A DNA stretch of 64,000 nucleotides from Deroplatys truncata (taxonomy: Eukaryota; Arthropoda; Insecta; Mantodea; Mantidae): the NCBI GenBank assembly GCA_030765065.1, contig CM060975.1, positions 197,936,507 to 198,000,506 of the forward strand, in the 5' to 3' direction. The position numbers and the translations under genes are program-made. Below the pieces are notes generated by a model that saw only the letters and a program-made list of their open reading frames with translations, did no database searches and was not told the DNA's origin. How positions within the stretch are numbered: the stretch's first letter is position 1; every line of letters begins with the position of its first letter. This document shows, piece after piece, positions 34,674-43,953 of this stretch.

Positions 34674-34960
34674 AGTCCTCCGTGGTGTAATGTTTACCAT
34701 GCTTAGCCTTTAATTCCCAAGGTCGCGGGTTCAAACCCAGCTAAGGACGATGGATTTTACTCGTGCCTAAAAATCCTTAGCATAGCTTCCTTCAGAAGGG
34801 AAGTAAAGCCGGTAGTCCCGTGTCGTAGATTTACGGCACGTAAAAGAACCTCAAGCCTGATAAAGAGGCCTCTGAGCAAACCTTCCGTTCTTTCACACCT
34901 AATATAGAATGGGGCACTAAGAATCATAGCAGTTAAAGAGCGTCCATAAATAAAACTCAG
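34674..34960 (+). repeat. SINE family B copy inside family H
   Basis: Head GTGGTGTAATGTTTACCATG with B box GGTCGCGGGTTCAAACCC. Body AAAATCCTTAGCATAGCTTC, GTAAAAGAACCTCAAGCCTG and CCTAATATAGAATGGGGC, with tail GAGCGTCCATAAATAAAA. Confidence 0.85.
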
Positions 34961-35462
34961 TTTAATCTTAATGTTTATTTTCAATAAAATCCCCCCAGCC
35001 CAAACTACCCTTTATGTGGTAGATTTCTCGAAATTTTTCTAATTTCTAAAAAATTACTCAAATGATTTCGATTAAAATACCATATATTAATAATGTTTAC
35101 ATGAAAAATATAATGTACATCTTGAATTTTCTGGGAACAGCTTTTGAAGCCCTCTTCATTCGAAAAGGATTTTGTGTAATCTTGTAATTAGTAAATGTTA
35201 AGACATAGACGAAAATGCATTACACAAGAAATATAGAGCTCTTTAAAACACACAATTTATTTCAAATAACTTTAATGGCATAAGCCATTTCGGAGATTTC
35301 CGTTACAAGTGGTTCAAAGTGTTCATTAGTTGGTCATTCTTTCAAGTCCTTTCTACGTGGAGCTGTTTCTCGCGATTGTATGGAAACAATATGGAATGTT
35401 AAGGCAGCGTTCTTAAACATACGGTTGTATCTTTGTTTTATTAGGCACCACGTTCTCGACTC

Positions 35463-37090
35463 TTTTTTTTTTTTCGAGTGGAGGAGAAAATGATTTAATC
35501 ACTGACCCCAGCCCCGATGGGAGTCGAGACTGAGAGTGTGGGACTCACCGAATGATCGGCATACCCACTAAAAACTCCTCCACCGGAGAGGGAAAAGTCA
35601 GGAGTGAAGGTGAGGCAGTACCGCATTAAGCACCTGCGGATTCGAGGCGATAGGTTGTTCGGCAGGCGTAGCCTAAGCCGGGTGAAGGAAGGTGCCAGGA
35701 CGCAAGCATGACCGAGGCCCTACTTGCGCCCTTGGGAATTTAGGGTGAGAAATATGCAGGAAGTTAGGGTGGAAGTGTGACAGGAATGTAGGTGTTACCT
35801 GGGCTTCCGACGTCCTCGGAGTTGAGTGGCCGGAGCAGTCTCAGTGGGGTCCCAAGGGGGCTTGTCTTGTTCCTTTGGCAGTTTGTTGAGAACGCCATCC
35901 AGCGTCGTCTGGAGGGCTGCTACCTCCTCCTTGATTAGCCTTCTGACGTTCAGGTAATGGTCCTCTAAGTCGCGTGACGTTGCGGTTCCTAATTTGCAGA
36001 TTGTTGGTATTAGTTTGGCTGCTAGTACTATGGAATGGTGGTTCTCTTGAAGGTAGTCGAGAGCTTCCTCCATTTGGGCCAGTTTTGTTGTGATGTTGAG
36101 GAGCTCTGCCTGCACATCCTCCAGCTTCTGAAGAATTTCAGGCGAGGTCTCCTTTGAGGAATTCCTGTCGGCGATGTTTTGTAGCGTTTCTGCTACTGCA
36201 GTAGGCTCGCTCTGCTCGGCGCAAGGCCGGGCTGCCTTCTGCTGCGGCGGTGTTGTGCGGCTGCGTGGATGTTGCGGGCAGCAAGCTTGCCCGGTGTAGT
36301 GGTCGTGCCTCCAGCAGGTAGCACAGAAGCGGCGGCGACGAGTTAGGTCGTGTTGCTGGCAGACAGAGGTTAGATTAGGTGCCCCACAGTAGTGGCACCG
36401 TGGCTGCGCAGTACAGCCCACCTCGCTGTGCCCGTAAAGGCAGCAGCGCCGGCAGGGCGGCGTCCATGTTGAGCGGCTTGGTTCAATTCTTAGGCTCTGG
36501 CCTAAGAACTGAAGGCCGTCGGATAGGGCAGCGTCGAAGCGTGCCTTTTCTCGAAAGAAAAGGCGCACGAGTGGTGTAGGGCCCTTCCGCGATTGGATCC
36601 TAGTTGCCCTGTAGGCTGACGGCCAAAGCTGCTGCACGCTGCTTAGGATGGTCTGCGTAGGTAGTTGCTGGTGAACGCCCACTACCACAGCGCTGAAGAA
36701 AAGATAGCGCTGGGCTGGGCTTTCTCCAGGCGAAGCGGCGTCAGGCACACTGTCGTTCGGGACTTCAGTGTAATCCTGCGTTGGCGGCGGGTTGGCAGAG
36801 CCAGCTGCGGCGGTTGCCTCGTTGACCTGTGAGTCAAGTTCGGCGGCGGAGGTCTCTGCTGCCACTGCAGCCCTGCGTTGTCTCCTTCTTCCCATGGTGC
36901 TGTTGACTCGAAGGATCCAGGCGAAGTGTCGACTCCGATTAGGTACTATTATTTATTCATTATGGAGCCGGCGAATAACGAGTATCGTGTCTTGTTGTAT
37001 GTTGGTGCCTCAATGTTCACTCTTCTGTTGTCGCTGGGCCTCGGCTGCTGTCGGTAGGATATGGAACGTAAGAAAGAATATTGAAGACAC
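35463..37090 (-). mobile_element. LINE-derived Gag-only unit with poly(A) tail
   Basis: On the minus strand the unit runs from about 37090, through a 366-aa Gag ORF (36895-35795) and a 320-bp GC-rich 3' region, to a 12-base A tract (T run at 35463-35474). No endonuclease or reverse transcriptase is present between the Gag stop and the tail, so it is either an internally deleted LINE or a non-autonomous Gag element. The tail abuts a family-H copy. No target duplication was found. Confidence 0.7.
35795..36895 (-). CDS. non-LTR retrotransposon Gag (ORF1) with three zinc knuckles, intact 366 aa
   Basis: The uninterrupted frame starts MGRRRQRRAA (ATG at 36893-36895). Residues 1-60 are basic and then Ala/Pro rich. 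Residues 64-140 resemble the RRM-like pre-C2HC fold that precedes Gag zinc fingers (PTPLVRLFFREKARFDAAL). Zinc knuckles follow: C148-x2-C151-x4-H156-x4-C161, then C167-x2-C170 with C179, then C191-x2-C194-x4-H199-x5-C205. Residues about 245-300 are Leu/Glu rich and probably coiled coil. In LINEs such a protein binds the element RNA and packages it with ORF2. Here no ORF2 follows. An open frame of this length among so many broken elements suggests a young insertion or selection. Jockey/I-group membership is inferred from the zinc-knuckle layout. Confidence 0.8.
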   Translation of the reverse strand: MGRRRQRRAAVAAETSAAELDSQVNEATAAAGSANPPPTQDYTEVPNDSVPDAASPGESPAQRYLFFSAVVVGVHQQLPTQTILSSVQQLWPSAYRATRIQSRKGPTPLVRLFFREKARFDAALSDGLQFLGQSLRIEPSRSTWTPPCRRCCLYGHSEVGCTAQPRCHYCGAPNLTSVCQQHDLTRRRRFCATCWRHDHYTGQACCPQHPRSRTTPPQQKAARPCAEQSEPTAVAETLQNIADRNSSKETSPEILQKLEDVQAELLNITTKLAQMEEALDYLQENHHSIVLAAKLIPTICKLGTATSRDLEDHYLNVRRLIKEEVAALQTTLDGVLNKLPKEQDKPPWDPTETAPATQLRGRRKPR

Positions 37091-37111
37091 TAAGTAAAGA
37101 TATATGAAGTA

Positions 37112-38037
37112 CGAGGGCACTCCCAGAAGTACCCGATCTGACATATATATATATATATATATATATAGCGATTATTCTTTCAAACAAATGACTATGGTAG
37201 AAAGTATCACCCTTATAAACCTTAAGTTGGAAATTTGACGATGCTACGTTGTTTAGTAATTGTTTGGCAGCCATCAATAGTGAACTCTCTCAGCGAATTT
37301 TTAAACATAGATAAAACTGGTCATCGTTATACGATACAATACTTTCATTTGAAAGGTCTTAGTCCAACTGATATTAAAGCTGAGCTAGATTCTACTCTGG
37401 GGGAGTCTGCTCCTTCGTTTACAACAGTAAAATATTGAGTGGCAGAGTTTAAACGAGGCCGTACGAGCTGCCAAGACGAACATCGCAGTGGTCGACCAAA
37501 TGAGGTGACCTCGCCAGAAATGTTCAAAACAATCGAACGATCCGCCAACTGGAAGTCAGATAAGTGAATCGTTTTTTGAATAGGGAAATGTTGCGCCATC
37601 AAACATTCATCGTCAATTGTGTGGAGTTTATAGGGAAGCAATAATGAGCAACAATGTCCGGCCACATACAGGCAAACAAACTCAAGATCTGATAGCATCA
37701 AGTGATTGGCAACAATTCGACCACCCTCCCTACAGTCCGGCTTTAGCATCAAGCGATTTCAATCTGTTTCTTTGTCTGAATATATTCCATTTCAATGCCG
37801 AAATTGTTATGAAACAAGTAGTGTAGGCTTGGCTTTCCTTGCAGCGGCATCATTCTTTGACGAAGGCCTACAAAAACTGGTTTCCCATTACAAGTGCCTG
37901 AATAACGGCGGTGACTATGTGGAGAAATAGTGTAAAGTAATGAGTGATAATTAAGTCTTTGGAAAATAGCGTTCTGTTATTTTTTATTTATTTATTTTGT
38001 TTTGAAATATAGGGTTTTACTCTAAAAACACGCCTCG
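37112..38037 (+). mobile_element. mariner element, internally deleted, TA target duplication
   Basis: It is bounded by TA at 37110-37111 and 38038-38039. The left end reads CGAGGGCACTCCCAGAAGTA and the right end, inward, CGAGGCGTGTTTTTAGAG; both start CGAGG. Transposase remnants read YFHLKGLSPTDIKAELDSTL, TVKY then VAEFKRGRTSCQDEHRSGRP in one frame (with a stop at 37436-37438), and later FDHPPYSPALASSDFNLF and KCLNNGGDYVEK. The middle, including the first two catalytic Asp regions, is deleted. A TA microsatellite lies at 37141-37166. Its 926 bp compare with about 1.3 kb for complete mariners. Confidence 0.85.
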
Positions 38038-38039
38038 TA

Positions 38040-38393
38040 TCTACATAACCTGACACGTCATTATTCATATCGTTTTCTAGGAGAAATATCCCTCGATATT
38101 CAGAGAAATGGGTATGAAATATTGGTGGATTTTGTATTTTTTATTTCCTTAAGCTTCCACCGATATCTTCCATGTTCTAGAAATCACCGCCTCTTTTGGC
38201 GGTGAAACACTTTTCCAAACGGGGAGTAGGTTTTGGAAATTTATTTGTTACAATTGCAATTATTGCAAAGTATTTGAAACATCTTTGATCCCGTAGTTAT
38301 TACAGTTTTCACATACTATAGAAACTGCTAACTTCAATATCCAAAGAAAATAGTGAAGCCCTATCCCAGGTACCAGTTAAAATGTTTGGAAAT
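38040..38393. other. unrecognised stretch with a small perfect hairpin
   Basis: CACCGCCTCTTTTGGCGGTG at about 38186-38205 is a perfect 7-bp stem with a 6-base loop. Nothing else was recognised. Confidence 0.5.
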
Positions 38394-38397
38394 ATAT

Positions 38398-38897
38398 TGT
38401 GACGCAGCGGTAATGACCCAAAGTTATCGGAAGGTCGGCGTAGGCAGTCGGATGTAAACGTCTCGCCCGACGTAAATATCGTAAGCGCTATGGCAGATGA
38501 CCATGAATCGTCTTAAAGTTTCTTTCCGCTGCCTCCAGACTATGTATCCAGATAGTTCTGGAGTATTCTGGAAAGATTCAATTGGCTATACTCGCGAGAA
38601 GAGTTAGGAAGTGAGTTAGTGTGTTGTTTCTAGTGCGATAAAACGTGCTGTTCTCCGAGTGAGAATCTGACGATTATGGTGACGCGCAGTGAATGTTAGT
38701 ACTTGCGAGGGATTAGAGACGTTTTGCGTTAACTCCCCAGCGCATGAACCATTCGCAGAGGAGACTACGTCGCGCGTAATTCATTATGCCGTTACGTCAC
38801 GAAGAAAAGTGAAGTGACGGAAAATTGAACATCACAAAAGTGAGAGTGAAAGTAGGTCACATTAGTGAAGTGACAATGAAAAATGGAGAAAGTCACA
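38398..38897 (+). mobile_element. solo LTR, Gypsy-like (TGTGAC...GTCACA), TSD ATAT
   Basis: Exactly 500 bp with inverted ends TGTGAC and GTCACA, flanked by ATAT at 38394-38397 and 38898-38901. The 4-bp duplication and TG...CA ends fit Ty3/Gypsy integration. The ends match the LTR at 47484-47919, although the interiors differ. There is no coding region. Strand is assigned from similarity of the first bases to the 47.5-kb LTR, which has a primer binding site on its right. Confidence 0.9.
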
Positions 38898-38901
38898 ATA
38901 T

Positions 38902-39314
38902 TGTCTGTAATTACCAGGAAGAAATAATCCTCTCAGTTATTAATTGTGAAATATGCTGAATATAATTTATGATGTTACATTGTATAGTTACCTATTTACA
39001 ATATGTTGGTGATGAACTGGGTAGAAATTACGGAGGATATACTTCAAAACCTTCTTACTGGTGCATACAATGAAAAGTCTTATGTATTGAGGAGTTAAAA
39101 CAATGCGATTTACTCAAAGAATATATATTCTGAAACGAAAGGAATGTTTGAGTCGTTTCAAGATTTGTTATTAAAGAATTGCAGGAATCATGGTAGGAAT
39201 TAAGTGTCATCTAAAGCTTTTACGTGGACCACACACGATACGATAGTATAAAACTTTAACGATCCAGATAACATACCGTATTGCCAACACCGCTTCAGTT
39301 CAAGGTCGTTAACA
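38902..39314. other. unrecognised stretch
   Basis: No frame or shared repeat was seen. Confidence 0.5.
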
Positions 39315-40244
39315 AAAGCCTATTATTCTATCTACTTTGTGTTAATCGAGACAAATATTTGCAGAAATGGTTCTATAGGTACAAGAGGATATATAAGATG
39401 TGTTACATTCAAATAACTTCGTCTACGCTCTATCGCTCATTAGGGGTTATACAAATTATTCTTATGAAAGTTTATTTTCCTATTTTATTTTAATCCAGAT
39501 AAACCTTTCCGGAAATAGCTGCATTACATATTTCATTATAGGTACAAAGGGAATAGCGATAGTCAAATGTTTTAGAACTGGACGCAATATGCTGGCACTA
39601 AAATTCCACTCTCTTTCCATGACAGCGCGAGAAACAGCTGAAAATCGACAGGACTTTAAAAGAATGGCTAAGTATTGAAGAATTCGAATCATTAATAACG
39701 AATATCTCAGAAATGATTGATATCACAAAAAAATATTTGAAATAAATTGCGTGTTTTAAGGAGATCTACAATGTTTTTGTAGTACGATTTCGTTTATCGC
39801 TCAACGTTTACAAGTTATACAACATTATGCAAACTTCCCAATGAAAAGGACTTAAAAGGCTATTCCCAAAAAATCCAATATATACATTTTATTTGTTATG
39901 TATATATGATACTTTAATCAAATTAGTTAGAGACATTATTTAGAAAATAAAAAAATTCAAAAAAAGTTCCATGTAAACGGTCGTTGGGGGGGGCGGAATT
40001 TTCTTGACAGTCTTCGTGTAGCGTCTTTAGAAGATACTGAATTTAAATATCAAATTTGATATTTATCCGACATTTCGTTTTTGAGTAATGCTGTTAACAG
40101 ACACACTCACACACCATTTTCTAAAAATGATTTTTTGGGTTCAAGGGTCCTCAAAATATGTATTACAAGTGAAATCTTGACATCGAATTTTCGAGTGGTA
40201 TACAACACTTCCCGTACTTAATGTACGTAGTAGAGGAGGAAAAA
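39315..40244 (-). mobile_element. family-H repeat, near full length, with an extra fragment at its 3' side
   Basis: 39315-39394 is a short minus-strand piece (TATCTACTTTGTGTTAATCG). From about 39395 a second minus copy runs from GATGTGTTACATTCAAATAA to ACGTAGTAGAGGAGGAAAAA. It belongs to the subtype with AGGCTATTCCCAAAAAATCC. The microsatellite is minimal (about 40100). Confidence 0.8.
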
Positions 40245-40249
40245 TGAAA

Positions 40250-40850
40250 AGTCAAACTTGGTACTTAATTTTGGCATCCTCCAAGGATGATATACGAAGA
40301 CTTGCAAGAAAATCCCTCCGCCAAACTACAGTTTACATGGAAACATTTTTGTTATTTTTGATTTTCTGAAAAACGGCTATTACGATTTTGATTAAAATAC
40401 TGTATGTTTGATATATTTTCATGATAAATGAAATGTATATCTTGAATAGGAAAGGTAGAATCAGATGACTGAAAAATTCAATGCCATAGCCGGGATTTGA
40501 ACCACGGATCTCCCGGTCTCCGTCCGGTTGCTCTAACCACTGAGCTACCATGGCAACATGCCGACACGACATTAAATTCTCCAGCTGATTCGCATTTTTC
40601 CCGGTAAACCACAAGGAGATCTCAAATTGTATTGAGATGCCATTCATATATCTTGAATATTTTGAAATGACTTGTAAAGCCTTCATCATTTTGAATGACC
40701 TACTTATAAATGGTAAATCGTTAGAGATGGACAACATCTTACTTCACCCAAAATTTAGATCTCGTTAAAGCATAGAATTTATATCTAATTATTTTCTTTT
40801 AGTTAACCATTTCCGTGACATTTCTTGTTATTGGTTTGCATTTCCAAATG
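40250..40850 (+). mobile_element. family-H fragment carrying a SINE
   Basis: The middle part of a plus-strand copy is split at 40448 by a SINE with 12-bp duplications. The left block has AAGAAAATCCCTCCGCCAAA and ATGAAATGTATATCTTGAAT; the right block resumes TATATCTTGAATATTTTGAA and ATCTCGTTAAAGCATAGAAT. Confidence 0.8.
40448..40646 (-). repeat. 199-bp tRNA-derived SINE with 12-bp target duplication
   Basis: TATATCTTGAAT is duplicated at 40436-40447 and 40647-40658. Reversed, the centre reads GTTGCCATGGTAGCTCAGTG, GTTAGAGCAACC, an anticodon-like arm (CCGGACGGAGACCGG) and GTGGTTCAAATCCCGG, a nearly complete tRNA-like fold. About 90 bases precede the tRNA part on that strand, so the head is not at the very 5' end. 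T-arm pairing is poor, so it is not a functional tRNA gene. Confidence 0.85.
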
Positions 40851-40857
40851 GAAGGTG

Positions 40858-41636
40858 GTTATTCGTATAGCATAAGCAGAGGAAGCATTGTATTCTACCC
40901 AAAATTTCGATACCAAGATTTCACCGAAAATATATGGTTTGAGGCCCCTGAATAAAAAAGTATTTTTAGAAAAAGTTCCGTGAGAGAGAGAGTCAATCTG
41001 TCTGTCTGTGTGTGAGTATGTATGTGTCTGTAAACAGCATAGCTCAAAAATAAAAAGTCGGAAATGCCGAACATGTCATTTAGGTCCAGTAGCTCCCAAG
41101 GATGCGACACGAAAATTTTCAAGAATCCTCAACCCAAAACTACCCTTTACATGGAACATTTTAGATGTTTTTTATTTTCTAATAAATTGCTCTAACGATT
41201 TTTATTAAAATACAATATATTAAAGATATTTACATGACAAATAAAATGTATGCCTTGAATTTTCTGGGAATAGCCTGTAAAGTCCACTTCAGTTGGAAGA
41301 AATTTTGTATAATCCTGTACAACTGGTAAACGTTAAGCTATAGACGAAAACGTACTACACAAAAAATGTAGATTCTTTTAAATACACAATTTACTTCAAA
41401 TAAGTTATGTTGAGGCATAAGCTATTTCGAGGCATACGTTATTAAAGGTTCGGACTATTCATTACTTAAGTCCTTTCCGCACTCAGTTGTTTTTGGCGAT
41501 TGCATGAAAACAGTATGGAATTTTAAGGCGGCATATAGCGTCCAGTTTTTAGAAATTCCCCTTTGAATCTGCAGCGAAATGTGCAGTGTGGCTAGTTCTA
41601 CAAGGCTTTATTTGGATTGAAATGTAGTAGACAGAA
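40858..41636 (+). mobile_element. family-H repeat, 5' tip diverged, 3' hairpin absent
   Basis: It runs from GTATAGCATAAGCAGAGGAA through TTTCACCGAAAATATATGG and a GAGAGA/CTGTCTGTGTGTG simple-repeat zone (40982-41032), then AACAGCATAGCTCAAAAATA and ACTACCCTTTACATGGAACA, to GTGTGGCTAGTTCTACAAGG. Confidence 0.75.
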
Positions 41637-42213
41637 AAAAATTCTGATGTGTTACACTCACATGACTTTCTCTACTCTTGTACAAACTATTTTTACAAAC
41701 GCTTATTCTCCATGTACTTCATGTTAATCGAGATAAACATTTGCAGACTCTATCTTATTGCTAATTTTCTGGTAGATGTAAGGGGAATATATGTTTACAA
41801 TGGCAATATAGAAATACAGTAGCCTTTAAGCATAGACATTAATCTTAATAGCTGGTTGCTATGTGCAGCACCATTCACTTTGGCACAGATTAATGCTCTT
41901 TGCATATCCAAGACAAATAAATGAATAACGAATTCCCATTTGAGAAAATAAGTATTGAAGAATTTAAGGGAATAACAAGCAATATCTCGAAAATGGTTCA
42001 CTCAACAACAAAAATGTATATGACATAAATTGTGCATTTTAGCACAGACACACAGACTGACACACACACAGACACACACACGAAGATGTTTCCAAAAATG
42101 CTTTTTTTGGATTCAGGGGGCTCAAGACATACATTTCCGGTGAAATCTCGGTATCGAATTTTTGGGTGGAATACAATACTTCCATTACTTACTATACGTA
42201 GTAGAGAAAGTAA
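41637..42213 (-). mobile_element. family-H repeat with both ends and an internal deletion
   Basis: It begins TTCTGATGTGTTACACTCAC and ends CGTAGTAGAGAAAGTAATAA. The middle 300 bp or so is missing: GTGCATTTTAGCA joins directly to the CAGACACACAGACTGACACA microsatellite. Length is about 577 bp. Confidence 0.85.
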
Positions 42214-42510
42214 TAAGCTTTAGTAAAAATAGTTTGTATACCCACTAATATATGATTGAGGGTAGATAAAGTCATGTGAATGTATCACATCAGATTTTCT
42301 TTCTCGTAGTCATGCAGAAGCATGGAATTTCAATGTAGAGACACAAAATTCACTTTTGCTCTGCCTAGTGTATTGTACAATGGACTGTTTAAAATTGAAT
42401 TTAAGGTTCTTTTAATTCCGGATTAACAAGAAGTTGTGAGAAGAATACGCTTTGTAACAATAGTTTGTAGAAGAGTGACAGAGAAATTCATATAAGTGCA
42501 AAACATACTT
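42214..42510 (+). mobile_element. two family-H 3'-end fragments
   Basis: 42214-42300 ends AAAGTCATGTGAATGTATCA, CATCAGATTTT. 42400-42510 has TTTGTAACAATAGTTTGTAG and GTGACAGAGAAATTCATAT. Both are plus-strand. Confidence 0.7.
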
Positions 42511-42612
42511 AAACCCCTTAATTTTATAAAAATATAATATAAATTTTGTGCTCCAAAATAATCCCTTCAACCTAAATTCAAACCAATTTTCAAATACATT
42601 TTGCTCACTATC

Positions 42613-43460
42613 TTTTTACTTTTTCTACTACGTATAGTAAGTAGGGGAATTGTTGTATTTTACCCAAAAATTCGATACCGAGATTTCACCGGAAATATAT
42701 GTTTTGAGACCCCCTGAATCCAAAAAAGGCATTTTTAGAAACATGTCCGTGTGTGTGTGTGTGTGTGTGTTTGAGTGTCTCAGAACAGCATAACTCAGAA
42801 ACAAACAGTCGGATAAACACCAAACCTGGTATTTAGGTTCAGTATTTTCCAGAGATGCAACACGAAAGTTTTCAGGAAAATCCCCCCACCCCAGATTACC
42901 CTTTACATGGAACATTTTTCGAAAATTTTAATTTTCTCAGAGATGGCTCTAACGATTTTGATTAAATATCATAAATTTAAGATACTTTTATGACAAATCA
43001 AATGTATATCTTGAAGTTTCTGGGAATGTCTCCAAAAGCATTCTTCATTGTGAACGACTTTTGCATAACTGGTAAACCATAAGAGATAGACAAAATTTTA
43101 CTACACAAAACTGTAGATCGCGTTAAAATACACAATTTATGTCACATAGGTACATTTTTTTTATTGAGTGAACCATTTTCGAGATATTGCTTGATATTCC
43201 CTTAAATTTTCCAATACTTATACTTTTTCTCAAATGCGAATTCGTAATTCATACAAAGAGAATGTAATACTCCACATAGCAACCAGCTCTTAAAATATTT
43301 GACTATCGCTTAAATACTACCAATTCTCCTTGCATCTACAAGAAAATTAGCAATAAGATTGACATCTCGATTAACATGAAGCATATGGAGAATAAGCGTT
43401 TGTAAAAATACTGTGTACAAGAGTAGAGAAAGTCATGTGAGCGTGACACATCAGATTTTT
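42613..43460 (+). mobile_element. family-H repeat, full length reference copy (putative HINE / Helentron derivative)
   Basis: The copy shows every structural element. The 5' end is TTTTTACTTTTTCTAC and then a palindromic zone TACTACGTATAGTA. The microsatellite (GT)13 lies at about 42750-42770. Near the 3' end GTAGAGAAAGT (43423-43433) is the inverse of the 5' ACTTTCTCTAC. It is followed by a hairpin, ATGTG (43435-43439) pairing with CACAT (43447-43451) around a 7-base loop, and finally CAGATTTTT. No protein is encoded. This layout matches the asymmetric terminal inverted repeat plus 3' hairpin of DINE-1/HINE elements. Class assignment is inference; the repeat itself is certain. Confidence 0.85.
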
Positions 43461-43950
43461 TTAAACCGATTACGCAGCCTTCAGTCTCATTCAGAATGGC
43501 ATACAAGTACTTTACGCAAAGTTTCATCTACATAAACAACTCCGCTTTCTACGCAGAAAGAGCAGATGAACTCAATCAAACCCAAGATACCGCTAACTTC
43601 ACAATGAGCAGAGAAAATCTTAAGAGTTCGCAATTGCATCTGAAGGTTAGATTTTCATTATGTTCAATTATCCTTAGTCATCAGTCTCTTCAAGGATATT
43701 ATACCGTAATGTGTCGGGTATCAAACCAAGAACGCGCGTGAATAAGACTTTTACCTTACTACTATATATGTACAGCAACCTTCATTAAGATATAACGGCA
43801 CCCTTGAGAGTAATAGGCAAATGTGAAATGGACTTGTTTTGCTCTAACGTCATCAGAACTGTGCTGCTGCTAACTGCAATGATGCAGCAGGTACTCCGAC
43901 AACCCCGACTACTGCAAATGAAAATGAACTTCCGTTAAGGTAATGGACAC
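43461..43950. other. unrecognised stretch with an 81-codon frame
   Basis: A frame at 43496-43741 (MAYKYFTQSF...) has no stop for 81 codons and ordinary composition but no recognised motif. It could be chance or part of an unknown repeat. Confidence 0.4.
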
Positions 43951-43953
43951 TGA

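Larger units (their letters stand above)
33736..35450 (+). mobile_element. family-H repeat split by a solo LTR and a SINE
   Basis: Three blocks belong to one copy: 33736-33840 (5' end to TTTTGGGTCCCCCTCAATAA), 34556-34673 (GTGTGTG tract, AACCGCATAACTAAAAAGCA, TTGGTGTTTAGGTTCACTGC) and about 34976-35450 (AAAATCCCCCCAGCCC to AACATACGGTTGTATC). The insertions are an LTR (33841-34555) and a SINE B (34674-34960). The 3' end is lost where the Gag-bearing LINE unit begins. Confidence 0.8.

Noticed and set aside
36379..37097. Plus-strand frames of 66 and 101 codons
   Set aside because: The first is antisense to the Gag ORF; the second overlaps the antisense of the Gag start and its leader. Both are treated as shadows.
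40480..40556. Functional tRNA gene on the minus strand
   Set aside because: The T-arm does not pair well, the anticodon loop lacks the usual U33, and the sequence is inside a SINE with target duplications.
42613..43460. Family H as an ordinary MITE with terminal inverted repeats
   Set aside because: The inverse of the 5' end is internal at the 3' side, followed by a hairpin and unrelated bases, and no constant target duplication is seen.
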